This document shows positions 40,406 through 48,957 of a DNA stretch of 64,000 nucleotides, in pieces (within the stretch, counting starts at the first letter, position 1; each line of letters starts with the position of its first letter). The position numbers were made by a program, and so were the translations under genes. The stretch comes from Mesorhizobium kowhaii (GTDB lineage: Bacteria > Pseudomonadota > Alphaproteobacteria > Rhizobiales > Rhizobiaceae): NCBI RefSeq assembly GCF_003253745.1, contig NZ_MZXV01000080.1, positions 330,001 through 394,000 of the forward strand, given 5' to 3'. The notes under the pieces were generated by a model. It ran no database searches. It was given only the letters and a program-made list of their open reading frames with translations, and had not been told where the DNA came from.

Positions 40406-41776
40406 ATGGCCAAAATCAAGCTCACAAAGACCGCGGTGGATGCCGCAACCCCGAGGGACCACGACTATGAACTCCGGGATACGACCGTACCCGGATTTAT
40501 GGTGAAAGTCACACCAGCGGGGCGCAAGATATTCATGCTCCAGTATCAAACCAACTCTGGAGTTCGCCGAAAGCCCGCCATCGGACGCTTCGGAGAACTG
40601 ACCGTCGAGCAGGCACGAAAGATCGCCCAAGACTGGCTGGCCGAGGTCCGCCAAGGAAATGACCCCAGCGCTGAGAAGTCCGCCGCTCGCGCCGCGCCGA
40701 CCATGAAGCAGCTCTGCGAGAAGTTCATCGAAGAGTATTCCAAGTTGCACAACAAGCCGAACACGGTCGAAGGCAATGAGCTCAACATCAAGAACCATAT
40801 CGTCCCGCGCCTCGGCCAGATGAAGGTCCACGAGGTGACGCGAGCGGATATTTCAACTCTCATGACGGCGCTCTCCGACCGTCCGATCATCGCAAATCGG
40901 ACGCTCGCTTGCCTCCGCAAGATGTTCAATCTCTCCGAGATTTGGGGCTATCGGCCGGACGGGTCGAATCCCTGCCGCCATGTGCAGAAGTATGCAGAGA
41001 AGGGTTCGACGCGGTTCATCACCGACGACGAGATGCGCAAGCTCTTCACCTATCTCGACGCCGCGGAGCGTGACGGGCTCGAACATCCGTTCCTGATCCT
41101 GGCGATCCGCCTGCAATTCGAGTTCGCCGCTCGGATGTCAGAAGTGCTGTCACTCGAATGGTCTTGGATAGACCTTGAACAGCGCCGCGTCACTTGGCCG
41201 GACAGCAAGACCGGCGACATGATCAAGCCGCTCAGCGACGAGGGCCACCATCTTCTGAGCGAAGCGCCACGCTTCGAAGACTCGCCCTTCGTCTGCCCAT
41301 CCATTTTCGATCCCGACAAATCGATGACGGTGAACACCTATCATCACGGGTGGCGACGGGTCCTGAAGCGCGCAGGCATTCCCCATGTCGGAACGCACGG
41401 CATCCGGCATCGCGCCGCGACGGACATTGCCAATTCCGGCGTGCCGTTGAAGGTCGGCATGGCCCTGACCGCCCACAAGACCGTCGCGATGTTCATGCGC
41501 TACATTCACAACGAGGATGACCCAGTCCGCTTGGCCGCTGACGTGGTCGCAGCCCGTCGCCGATTGGTTGTGACGCCCAACGCGCCGGCAATCATCCTGC
41601 CCGCGCCGGAGGCTGTCGAAGCCGCGCCGAGCAAAGCGCCGGAGCCGGCAAAGGAGGTCAGACCGTCAGCCCCGCTGACGGGCCTCGAAGATGGGAAATA
41701 CCCGTCCCGTACCAAGGTTGGAACGACGCGCCCATGTTTTCGTTCTTTCAGCATACGGTGGGCGTCAGCACCGTGA
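40406..41776 (+). CDS. Tyrosine-recombinase integrase (DUF4102 N-terminus)
   Basis: A 456-residue P4-like integrase. The N-terminal arm-binding DUF4102-type domain (KLTKTAVDAATPRDHDYELR, then IGRFGELTVEQARKIA) is followed by a SAM-like core-binding region and the catalytic domain with Arg in FAARMSEVLSLEW, HGIR in GTHGIRHRAATDI, the later His in TAHKT and the Tyr nucleophile in MFMRYIH. GGAGACGATAG precedes the ATG. Such enzymes integrate islands into tRNA genes, consistent with the tRNA-Leu fragment next to it. The last 20 residues look unlike the family and may result from a small change near 41720. Confidence 0.93.
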   Translation: MAKIKLTKTAVDAATPRDHDYELRDTTVPGFMVKVTPAGRKIFMLQYQTNSGVRRKPAIGRFGELTVEQARKIAQDWLAEVRQGNDPSAEKSAARAAPTMKQLCEKFIEEYSKLHNKPNTVEGNELNIKNHIVPRLGQMKVHEVTRADISTLMTALSDRPIIANRTLACLRKMFNLSEIWGYRPDGSNPCRHVQKYAEKGSTRFITDDEMRKLFTYLDAAERDGLEHPFLILAIRLQFEFAARMSEVLSLEWSWIDLEQRRVTWPDSKTGDMIKPLSDEGHHLLSEAPRFEDSPFVCPSIFDPDKSMTVNTYHHGWRRVLKRAGIPHVGTHGIRHRAATDIANSGVPLKVGMALTAHKTVAMFMRYIHNEDDPVRLAADVVAARRRLVVTPNAPAIILPAPEAVEAAPSKAPEPAKEVRPSAPLTGLEDGKYPSRTKVGTTRPCFRSFSIRWASAP

Positions 41777-41798
41777 CCGCATACCTCGATCAGATTCC

Positions 41799-42080
41799 TC
41801 AGCCGCCGTGCTGGATCACGCGGGGGCCGGGTGGATCGGGCTTCGTTGAGGCGGCAAAAGCCGTGATCTTGTCGCGTAATTCCTGATTTTCCGAGCTGCC
41901 GGACGTCTCAGTCCGATCAAGGGCTTGGCTGTCGCAAATGTCTCGCGCAAAAAGTCGGCGCTGGGCGACCGATTTTTGCGACGGCCCCGAAGGCTCGTAT
42001 TCACTCGTTGCCAGATTCTGATCTTCACGGCTCGAACTGCTGTGGTCATCGAGGTCGTCGCAGTCAGGATGTTGCCGCAT
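41799..42080 (-). CDS. Possible small acidic hypothetical protein
   Basis: A 93-residue frame from ATG 42080 (MRQHPDCDDLDDHSSSSRED) ending ELRDKITAFAAS then KPDPPGPRVIQHGG. Composition is polar with one heptad-like stretch (SENQELRDKI). A competing frame from ATG 42124 overlaps the response-regulator stop (TAATG) but has arginine-rich, non-protein-like composition. No family was recognised. Moderate to low support. Confidence 0.4.
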   Translation of the reverse strand: MRQHPDCDDLDDHSSSSREDQNLATSEYEPSGPSQKSVAQRRLFARDICDSQALDRTETSGSSENQELRDKITAFAASTKPDPPGPRVIQHGG

Positions 42081-42123
42081 GATCTGCCGCCTGTGATGGA
42101 TATGGAGGGCGGAAGCCACCGCA

Positions 42124-42495
42124 TTAGGCTAGTGCAAGAGACGCAGTGACCGCATCAGCTAGGTCAGAGGGTGAGCAAGGTTTCGCAACCCATTTTCCTT
42201 TGAGGAAAATTGGGTCGTGATAGCCCGAACTCGCTGGACTTCCTGAATGAACAACAAACGGGATTTTGCGGGCGCAAAGCACTTTGGCGATTGATACGCA
42301 GTCCCCATCACGAAGGTCGATATCTAGCACCGCTACGTCGGGCGAGTTGGTCTTCAACCACTCCAGCGTGGCGGCGCACGATGAGAAAACGCCGAGAACA
42401 TTGAAGCCCGCATTGCGCAGCGAGTACTCAACATCGAGCGCAATTAGCGCTTCGTCTTCTAAAAGAACAACTGATGCACACGTCTGGCGGTCCAT
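42124..42495 (-). CDS. Single-domain response regulator
   Basis: A 123-residue receiver domain only. The acidic pocket is VVLLEDEALIALD, the phospho-acceptor Asp is in VAVLDIDLRDGD, a Ser sits at the switch (VVHSGS), and the conserved Lys is in WVAKPCSP. There is no output domain, so it likely acts as a phosphate sink or by protein contact, as small rhizobial CheY/FixJ-N-like proteins do. GGGAGGG precedes the ATG. No kinase is adjacent. Confidence 0.88.
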   Translation of the reverse strand: MDRQTCASVVLLEDEALIALDVEYSLRNAGFNVLGVFSSCAATLEWLKTNSPDVAVLDIDLRDGDCVSIAKVLCARKIPFVVHSGSPASSGYHDPIFLKGKWVAKPCSPSDLADAVTASLALA

Positions 42496-42713
42496 CGCGC
42501 CCTCCCAGCCGGGGCGAGAGATTGATGGTCGCTCTCAAGCACCAGCGCCCTCACATTGGCTGGTGACGTTGTGAGTAAATCCCCCAGTGCGATTTTCGTC
42601 AATGGCGTCTCAAATCGACGGAAAATCCGAGGGGTAGAATTGGACAGTTGCGGAGCCCGGGTAGCCCCAAAATGGCGTAGCGAAGAGGAAGCTGTTGGGG
42701 CACCTTCGCAGCC

Positions 42714-43372
42714 ATGTGCAACCTATACAACATCACCACCAGCCAAGAGGCCATCCGCCAGTGGACCCGCGCCTTACGGGACATTCTAGGCAACCTTGAG
42801 CCGTCCATTGACATTTATCCCAATCAGCCCGGCCCGGTGGTGCGCAATGCACCGGACGGCGAACGTGAGCTTGCAAGGCTGCTTGCCGACGCTATTGGAG
42901 CGGGTGAAGGGCAAGGCCGACTACGGCACCACCAATATCCGCAACCCGCAGTACGGCCGCAGCAGTATCTTGGAGTTGAGCGTGGTGCCGGTGACCAGCT
43001 TCGCGGAGCCCAGCCCCGTGGAGAACGACAAGGACTCCGAGACAGGCATCCAGGGGAACTACTGGTTCGCGCTGAACGAAGACCGCCCGCTGTTCTTCCT
43101 TGCTGGCCTCTGGACGCCTTGGCAGGGGTGCGCAAGGTGAAGGACGGCCCGGCGAGCACGAGGTCTATGGCTTCCTGACAACCGCGCCCAACGCCCTCAT
43201 CAAGCCGATCCACAAGAAGGCGATGCCGGTAATCCAGACGACGCAAGAGGAAACTGAGACGTGGCTTCCTGCGCCATGGGCGAAGGTCAAGCGGCTACAG
43301 CGCACGGCGCCGGAGCCTGCCACGCAAATCAAAGTTCCGCAGCAGGCACCGGCTCCGGTTCGTTGTTCTAGC
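42714..43372 (+). pseudogene. Broken SOS response-associated peptidase (SRAP/YedK) gene
   Basis: Three pieces in three frames line up with one SRAP protein. Frame 1 has MCNLYNITTSQEAIRQW with the catalytic Cys2 and stops matching near 42870. Frame 2 has KADYGTTNIRNPQ, VVPVTSFAEPSPV and YWFALNEDRPLFFLAGLWTP. Frame 3 has YGFLTTAPNALIKPIHKKAM with the active-site His. The segment between the first two pieces is shorter than in intact proteins, so there is also a deletion. SRAP proteins crosslink to abasic sites in DNA; this copy cannot make an intact product. Confidence 0.85.
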
Positions 43373-43466
43373 CAAGATCCCAACGGGGCTTTTGAGAAGC
43401 GTCTGAAATGGGTGGACAGCAGACGCCGTCCAGGATCGTATACGCGACAACGGCGGAGGAACTTTC

Positions 43467-43910
43467 ATGGGCCCGGATTTGCTGAGCGCCGTTCTGATTG
43501 GCGGGATGGTTGCTGGAATCCTCGACATCGGCGCGGCGGCGGCGATCAATCGAAAGGGCCCCCTCGCTATCCTGCGCGGCATCGCGAGTGGTCTTCTTGG
43601 TCCCAAGGCGCTGAAAGGCGGAGCGTTGGCCTCAGCCTCGGGCTTTCTTCTGCAATTGGCGATGAGTGTCGTTATCGCAGCTATATATGGGTTAGCCAGC
43701 CTTTGGCTGCCGATTCTAGCGAGGATGTGGATCGCAACCGGCCTGGCCTACGGCGTCGGAGTTTTCGTGGTCATGACCTATATCGTCGTACCGCTTTCAG
43801 TTGCGCCCAGTCGTCCACTCCCGGGAATTTCGAAGATCGCCAAGGACCTGCTGGCCATGCTCGGTTTCGGCCTGATCATCGCCTACGCCGTCCATCGAGC
43901 ATCCGTTTAG
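43467..43910 (+). CDS. Small four-helix membrane protein of unknown function
   Basis: A 147-residue protein with four hydrophobic helices. Conserved-looking features are AGILDIGAAAAIN, ILRGIASGLLGPKALKGG and VMTYIVVPLS. This is a widespread but uncharacterised inner-membrane family. GGAGGAACTTTC precedes the ATG. It follows the SRAP remnant by 95 bp. Confidence 0.75.
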   Translation: MGPDLLSAVLIGGMVAGILDIGAAAAINRKGPLAILRGIASGLLGPKALKGGALASASGFLLQLAMSVVIAAIYGLASLWLPILARMWIATGLAYGVGVFVVMTYIVVPLSVAPSRPLPGISKIAKDLLAMLGFGLIIAYAVHRASV

Positions 43911-44186
43911 ATCAGTCTACAGCGCAACCTTGGTACTTGGACTCGAATCGGAAAACGGACCCTGTGAAGTTTTAAAAGGGGTCGAAAGCAGCCTTCTCAA
44001 TCCCCGTCCCGCCAGATCACCTGACGCCCTGCGGTAAGTTACGGCTTTGGTATGGCCGGCACCACAGGCGGACGGATGCTAGGAAGACTAGCCGAGAGTC
44101 CGGCTCAGCCTTCGGCCTTGAGTTTCAGTCGACTCGACTTTGATAGTTTTGAAGCGCAATCTTTTGGTTGGCCGGAGGCCAACACC
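43911..44186. other. Intergenic region with no supported gene
   Basis: A 276-bp gap with an in-frame extension of the next ORF back to 44052 that has no ribosome site. No repeat or RNA gene was recognised. Confidence 0.4.
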
Positions 44187-44402
44187 ATGCAACCGCCGCA
44201 TAGGGAACCAACTGACGTAGCTGCCGTGATCGACAAAATACTGAGCGAGCACCGCATATCGGTCAAGGCCACAATAGCCATGCTGAGGCAGCGCACAGGC
44301 ACTGAGCGCTCCGATGCCGATTTGGAAGGGCTGATAATCAAAAAGGCGGCAGTGCGTGGGATATCGATCATTCACGATAGGGATGATGCCGGCAGTACTT
44401 AG
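44187..44402 (+). CDS. Small hypothetical protein, 71 aa
   Basis: Begins MQPPHREPTDVAAVIDKILS and looks helical and soluble (ISVKATIAMLRQRTGTERSD, then LEGLIIKKAAVRGISI). Start 44187 was chosen because GGAGG lies nine bases upstream. No family was recognised. Confidence 0.55.
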   Translation: MQPPHREPTDVAAVIDKILSEHRISVKATIAMLRQRTGTERSDADLEGLIIKKAAVRGISIIHDRDDAGST

Positions 44403-44470
44403 CAGAATGCAATTGAGAACAAGCTGCCCGCCTCTGTGCCCTCAAGCTAGGACAGCCACAAGCCGGTGGC

Positions 44471-44632
44471 TCAGCCTTCGGCCTTGAAGTTCTTCGCTTC
44501 CTTCTCGACCTTTGGGCTGTCTTTGCCGTGCTCACGCATGAGGTCCTTCGCCTGCTTCGGGGATACGTCCGTGGTCTCGGCCAGGTGCTGGGCCTTCTTG
44601 TCTTCTCCTTCGGTCTTCTTCTTGGTCATCAT
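44471..44632 (-). CDS. Small Lys/Glu-rich protein, 53 aa
   Basis: MMTKKKTEGEDKKAQHLAET is followed by TDVSPKQAKDLMREHGKDSP and KVEKEAKNFKAEG. It is a helical, highly charged small protein with the SPKQAKDL-type helix seen in DUF3606-like proteins. Its ATG overlaps the stop of the upstream DUF3606 gene (ATGA), so the two are one operon. The function is unknown, possibly stress-related. Confidence 0.65.
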   Translation of the reverse strand: MMTKKKTEGEDKKAQHLAETTDVSPKQAKDLMREHGKDSPKVEKEAKNFKAEG

Positions 44633-44814
44633 GGCTTCTTAAGCTCCCTTGCCGCCTGCTCCAAGGCCTCGCGGTCGTTGCCGATGCGATCAATCAGTGC
44701 CTGCGCTTGGTCGCCCGTGATGCCGGTTCGAAGGGCCAGTGCCTCGACATCCAACACGTTGTCCGGGTCGATGGTGGGAGCTGGGTTGTCGTTGGGGATG
44801 TTGTCTTTGCCCAT
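44629..44814 (-). CDS. DUF3606 family small protein, 61 aa
   Basis: MGKDNIPNDNPAPTIDPDNV is followed by the DUF3606 core ALALRTGITGDQAQALIDRI and GNDREALEQAARELKK. AAGGAG lies upstream of ATG 44814; the longer open frame to 44982 has no family similarity. DUF3606 proteins are common in rhizobia and often near accessory or stress genes. It is the first gene of a two-gene operon. Confidence 0.8.
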   Translation of the reverse strand: MGKDNIPNDNPAPTIDPDNVLDVEALALRTGITGDQAQALIDRIGNDREALEQAARELKKP

Positions 44815-45090
44815 GGCGGAGACTCCTTTTGCAATAACCACAACGAGCAAGATTTCGGAGAGTTCCGCGTCTAGTCCTGACGAATGAACACCCCTGCCTC
44901 CTTGGCAGCGCCGACGAATGCATTTCTCGCGACACTCACGGTCTTGCGCTGCTCCATTACGTCCATCATCTGGCGGACTCATGGCGCAGCAGACAGCAGG
45001 TCTGTTCGATCACCTCGTCGGCGCGCAGCTAACAATCTCCGCCCAGCCAAATCTGGGCGGGATCGTCTACCCCGGGAAACACAGGATGCT
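44815..45090. other. Intergenic region with no supported gene
   Basis: A 276-bp gap between the DUF3606 operon start and the haemoglobin remnant; nothing recognisable beyond the operon's presumed promoter. Confidence 0.4.
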
Positions 45091-45340
45091 TCAGCCCTTA
45101 GCTTTGACATAGTCGGCGGTGACCTCGTCCTTGTGGGCGGCGAAGGCTGCCAGGACCTCGGCCTTCTCGGGCTTCGGGACCTTGAAGAAGTCCAGTGTCC
45201 GTCCCAGTTCCGCTGTGACCTCATCGAATTCTGCCGGAGAGATCCGGAGATCCCGGTGGGACGTCGTCTTTTCAACAAAAACAACCAGTTGGCGGGTGGT
45301 TAGCCCAGCCAGATCCTTCGTATCTTCTCGTATTCGGTGG
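45091..45340 (-). pseudogene. C-terminal remnant of a truncated-haemoglobin-like protein
   Basis: The minus-strand frame reads KDLAGLTTRQLVVFVEKTTS, then HRDLRISPAEFDEVTAELGR and TLDFFKVPKPEKAEVLAAFA before its stop. This resembles the F to H helices of group 1 truncated haemoglobins, with the candidate proximal His in SHRDLRIS. An in-frame TAG occurs upstream near 45341 and the region between KLT and SH appears shortened, so the heme-pocket N-terminal half is missing. Family assignment is from pattern only. Confidence 0.45.
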
Positions 45341-45444
45341 CGAACCTAGTAGCGAGGACTCCGGTTGAGGCTCCTCTCGCCTGGAAATGCTCCATTCCGT
45401 GTGGCATTTCGTCTGGCCGGTTGTGGCTCGCTCCTTACCAAAGC

Positions 45445-45469
45445 AATGTCTACAAGTTTTATAGACATT
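45445..45469. promoter_or_regulatory. Inverted repeat upstream of the 45548 ORF
   Basis: Perfect 8-bp arms AATGTCTA (45445-45452) and TAGACATT (45462-45469) around nine bases. The right part, TTTATAGACATT (45458-45469), recurs exactly at 52000-52011 in the transporter control region. Confidence 0.5.
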
Positions 45470-45547
45470 TGCTGCAGAGCACGTCATACTGTGAGTTCAA
45501 GTGCCTGACACTTTCGCCATTCGTGTTCATATGATCAGGAGATGACG

Positions 45548-45745
45548 ATGACGCAGACATTCCTGGAGACAGTTCCAGGCCGCCTCAGAGCGGTGATCGA
45601 CACTCTTTTCCCAGCTTCGGAACTTTCGCACCGTCTAGCGGGGTCGCCCAAGGCGGGAGCCGATTTCAGGCCGGAAACGGACTCTCGTCGCCCGGAACGG
45701 GATGAAGGCTTCTACTGGGGCGTCGGCACATGCGGCTATTGGTAG
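45548..45745 (+). CDS. Small hypothetical protein, 65 aa
   Basis: MTQTFLETVPGRLRAVIDTL is followed by a polar stretch and a glycine/tryptophan-rich end (GFYWGVGTCGYW). CAGGAG lies six bases before ATG 45548. No family was recognised. The operator-like repeat at 45445-45469 is about 80 bp upstream. Confidence 0.45.
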   Translation: MTQTFLETVPGRLRAVIDTLFPASELSHRLAGSPKAGADFRPETDSRRPERDEGFYWGVGTCGYW

Positions 45746-45845
45746 ACGCTGCCGCGTTCGCTTCATGGAAATGAACCAAAGCGCCTAATCGAAATGCGGG
45801 GGTTCCCTGGCAGCATGGTTGCTGCTGCGATGATGGAGGAGACCG

Positions 45846-46193
45846 ATGACCACACGCCTTTTGCCCGCACTGCATGAGGGCCATGCACCGATCCATTTGC
45901 ACGGAGCTTTCTACGAGGCTTTGGAGGCTTACCAGACCTGGACTCCGGGGACGGACGAGCCGCAAGTGGAATTCGAGAACCACATGATCCCGATCAGTTC
46001 GGTCTTCGGTCGGATGCGGACCTGCACCGACATGCTGCCTTGGCGCATCGAGGCCGATGTCCTGGATATCGTCGGTGACGCACTGATTTCCAGCGGCGAA
46101 AGGGCGATCACCTACGCCGATGCCGCTCTCGTCCTTCGCGCCTTGTGCGTGAAGCGCCTTCGGGGCGACGACTACGTCCGCTTGGCACAATAA
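45846..46193 (+). CDS. Hypothetical protein, 115 aa
   Basis: A soluble, slightly acidic protein (MTTRLLPALHEGHAPIHLHG ... ADAALVLRALCVKRLRG). A strong GGAGGAG precedes the ATG, and codon use matches the neighbours, so it is probably real. No family or motif was recognised. Confidence 0.6.
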   Translation: MTTRLLPALHEGHAPIHLHGAFYEALEAYQTWTPGTDEPQVEFENHMIPISSVFGRMRTCTDMLPWRIEADVLDIVGDALISSGERAITYADAALVLRALCVKRLRGDDYVRLAQ

Positions 46194-46269
46194 CTTGCGG
46201 CGCGTTGTGTAAGCCCTTCAGACGCGCCGCGCCTTGGGACGCTCCTCGCTCGCCTTGGCACTGTATCCG

Positions 46270-46860
46270 TCAGCCCGAGGCCAGCCTGACCAGGTTGCTC
46301 CTCGGCTGGCGCGCTGAAAGCAGGGCCGCGAACTGGTCCACGGCCTGCCCGGCTCGCGCCAGGACGAGCGGGTCCACAAGCTTGCCGTCGGCAAAATCGC
46401 TGTCGCTGCCACAGACGGCGCTCGGCACTGTCAGCGCCGAATAAAAGCCGAACAGTGGGCGAAGCTGGTGTTCGACCACCAGCGCGTGGCGCTGGCCACC
46501 GCCAGTCGCGCCGATCAGAACCGGCCGGTCGACGAGCGTCAGCGGATCAATGAGGTCGAACAGATGCTTGAACAGGCCGGCATAGGAGCCGTTGTAGACC
46601 GGCGTCGTCACGATCAGCGCGTCGGCCTGCTCGATGGCCTCCACCACATTCAGCGCCTCCGGCGTCAACTCCTTTCGCGTGAACGCGGCACCCAGACCGC
46701 GGCCGGCATCGACGAGATCGAGGAAATTCGCCGTGACCGACAGTTTTTCGCGCAGCGCCTCACCGAGATGATGCGCCAGCGTCCGTGATTTCGACGGCCT
46801 GTGGGTGTTGCCTGACAGCACGACGACGTTCTGGCGCAGCCGTTCGACATGGAAATTCAT
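46270..46860 (-). CDS. NAD(P)H-dependent FMN reductase (MsuE/SsuE type)
   Basis: A 196-residue flavodoxin-like reductase. The FMN phosphate loop is LSGNTHRPSKSRT and the family segment TTPVYNGSYAGLFKHLFDLI is clear. Such enzymes supply FMNH2 to two-component monooxygenases that split sulfonates and sulfones. Start 46860 has GGGAGAATCC upstream. It lies in the same direction as the aldo/keto reductase and ABC genes and would feed the FMNH2 monooxygenases encoded at 53910 and 59768. Confidence 0.9.
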   Translation of the reverse strand: MNFHVERLRQNVVVLSGNTHRPSKSRTLAHHLGEALREKLSVTANFLDLVDAGRGLGAAFTRKELTPEALNVVEAIEQADALIVTTPVYNGSYAGLFKHLFDLIDPLTLVDRPVLIGATGGGQRHALVVEHQLRPLFGFYSALTVPSAVCGSDSDFADGKLVDPLVLARAGQAVDQFAALLSARQPRSNLVRLASG

Positions 46861-46933
46861 GGATTCTCCCATCTGTCCGATGCGATTGGAAACTCAGGCG
46901 GGGCCACTGACCCCGCCATTTCGTGAGCGACTG

Positions 46934-47989
46934 TCAGGCGGCGCGCAGAGGCCGCGTCAGCGGGATCGGTACTGCCGGCTCCGAACGCGGCACGCGGCCT
47001 TCGACCGGATGGCTCGGATCGTTAAAGCGGTGCGTCGAGGCATGGCCGGCGGTGACGAGGTGGTCGACAAAGGCCTCGTCCTCGGCGCTCAGCCTGAAGT
47101 CCAGTGCCTTGGCGTAGCTGTCCCACTGTTCCTCGGTGCGCGGACCGGCAATTGCCGCCGTGATCAGCCGGTTGTTCAGCACCCAGGCCAACGCGAAATC
47201 GGTGGCGGAGACCCCACGCGACTTTGCGTGCGCGGCGATCTGCCTGGCGATCTCGATCGACTCCGGACGCCATTCGGTCTCGGCGATGCGCTTGTCGCCA
47301 CGGCCGGCTCGCGTGTCCGCCGCAGGCGCCTGGTTCGGCTCGTATTTCCCGGTCAGCACGCCACGCGCCAACGGGCTGTAAGAGACGACGCCGAGACCAT
47401 AATAGGCGGCTGCCGGCAACTGCTCGGCTTCGGCGGTGCGGTTGACGATGTTGTAGAGCGGCTGGCTGGCCACCGGCCGGTCGATGCCGAGTTCATCGGC
47501 CAGATGCGCGACTTCCGCGATGCGCCAGCCACGGAAGTTGGAGACGCCGAAATAACGCAGCTTGCCCTGGCGGATCAGGTCGGCGATCGCCCGCACCGGC
47601 TCTTCCAGCGGCGCATCGAAGACGGCGCGGTGGAAGTAGAAGAGGTCGATGTAGTCGGTTCCGAGGCGCCGCAGGCTGTTCTCGACGGTCTGGATCACCC
47701 ATTTGCGCGAATGGCCGCCGAGATTGGGACCCTTGTCATGCGAGTTGACGAATTTGGTCGCCACAACCCAATGATCGCGCGTCGCCTTGATGCCGCGGCC
47801 GACGACTTCCTCGGACTTGCCATTGTGATAGACGTCGGCGGTGTCGATGAAATTGATGCCTTGCTCGCGCGCCTTGTCGATGATGCGATGCGCGACATTT
47901 TCCTCGGTCGGCCCGCCGAACATCATCGTGCCGAGGCTGAGCGGGGAAACCTTCAGGGCGCTACGGCCAAGATAGCGGTAATCGGACAT
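46934..47989 (-). CDS. Aldo/keto reductase
   Basis: A 351-residue NADPH-dependent oxidoreductase. Tetrad residues are visible in NFIDTADVYHNGKSEEVVG (Asp, Tyr), VVATKF (Lys) and LFYFHR (His), with the C-terminal NADPH loop (AIAGPRTEEQW). It lies 20 bp after the ABC ATPase stop, so it is in the same transcript. It may reduce an aldehyde or ketone released when a carbon-sulfur bond is oxidised. Confidence 0.9.
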   Translation of the reverse strand: MSDYRYLGRSALKVSPLSLGTMMFGGPTEENVAHRIIDKAREQGINFIDTADVYHNGKSEEVVGRGIKATRDHWVVATKFVNSHDKGPNLGGHSRKWVIQTVENSLRRLGTDYIDLFYFHRAVFDAPLEEPVRAIADLIRQGKLRYFGVSNFRGWRIAEVAHLADELGIDRPVASQPLYNIVNRTAEAEQLPAAAYYGLGVVSYSPLARGVLTGKYEPNQAPAADTRAGRGDKRIAETEWRPESIEIARQIAAHAKSRGVSATDFALAWVLNNRLITAAIAGPRTEEQWDSYAKALDFRLSAEDEAFVDHLVTAGHASTHRFNDPSHPVEGRVPRSEPAVPIPLTRPLRAA

Positions 47990-48009
47990 TGTTCTGCTCC
48001 GTTGAACTT

Positions 48010-48957
48010 TCAGTTGAGGGTTGGTTCGGCGTAATGGCAGGCGACGTGGTGTCCGGGCGCGACCGCCCGGAACGCCGGTTCCTGCGAACGGCAGAGATCA
48101 GTCGCCAGCGGGCAGCGCGTGTGAAAGCGGCAACCGCTCGGGATGTTCTGCGGGCTCGGCAGATCTCCGTGGATCGGTGCGGCCTGGCGACGGCGCGCCG
48201 GGTCGGGCACGGCGTCCATCAGCGCGAGCGTGTAGGGATGCTTCGGCGAGGTCCACAGCGTTGCATTGTCGGCGCTTTCGACGATGCGGCCGAGATACAT
48301 GACCAGCACCCGGTCGGCGAAATAGCGGACCACCGAGAGATCGTGCGAGATGAAGAGATAGGACAGGCCGAGCTGCCGCTTCATGTCGACCAAAAGGTTG
48401 AGGATCTGCGCCTGGATGGAGAGATCGAGCGCCGACACAGGCTCGTCGCAGACGACCAGTTCCGGATTGAGGATCAGCGCGCGGGCAATGCCGATGCGCT
48501 GGCGCTGACCGCCGGAAAATTCATGTGGGTAGCGGCCAAGCGAATCTCTTGGCAAACCGACACGCTCGATGATGTCCTCGACAATCTTGCGCCGCTCGGC
48601 CTTGTTGCCGATGCCATGGACTTTCAGCGGCGCCGTCAAAATATCGCCGATCGTGTGGCGTGGGTTGAGCGACGCGAACGGATCCTGGAAAATCATCTGG
48701 ATGTTGCGCCGCGCCGCCTTCAGCCGGCGAGCGTCGAGCACGGTGATGTCGATGCCGTTGAACTCGATCTTGCCGCCCGTCGGATCGACCAGCCGCATGA
48801 TGGTCTTGCCGAGTGTCGACTTTCCGCAACCGCTCTCGCCGACGAGACCAACCGTTTCGCCGCGCTCGACCTCGAGGGAAACGCCGTCGACGGCGCGCAG
48901 CGCACCACCCTGGGCATGAAAATGCGTGGAGAGGTCAGAGACCGAAAGCAGCGCCAT
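48010..48957 (-). CDS. Oligopeptide/dipeptide-type ABC transporter ATPase (DppF-like)
   Basis: A 315-residue ATPase. Walker A is GESGCGKSTLGK, signature FSGGQRQRIG, Walker B LVVCDEPVSALD, and it has the C-terminal cysteine-rich SGCRFHTRCPLATDLC extension of the Opp/Dpp family that binds an iron-sulfur cluster. GGAGG precedes the ATG, which lies inside the DppD-like gene (23-bp overlap). Confidence 0.93.
   Translation of the reverse strand: MALLSVSDLSTHFHAQGGALRAVDGVSLEVERGETVGLVGESGCGKSTLGKTIMRLVDPTGGKIEFNGIDITVLDARRLKAARRNIQMIFQDPFASLNPRHTIGDILTAPLKVHGIGNKAERRKIVEDIIERVGLPRDSLGRYPHEFSGGQRQRIGIARALILNPELVVCDEPVSALDLSIQAQILNLLVDMKRQLGLSYLFISHDLSVVRYFADRVLVMYLGRIVESADNATLWTSPKHPYTLALMDAVPDPARRRQAAPIHGDLPSPQNIPSGCRFHTRCPLATDLCRSQEPAFRAVAPGHHVACHYAEPTLN

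Noticed and set aside
41732-41886. A 50-aa frame after the integrase (MFSFFQHTVGVSTVT)
   Set aside because: Overlaps the integrase end in another frame, with no ribosome site; considered as a frameshifted integrase tail but not convincing.
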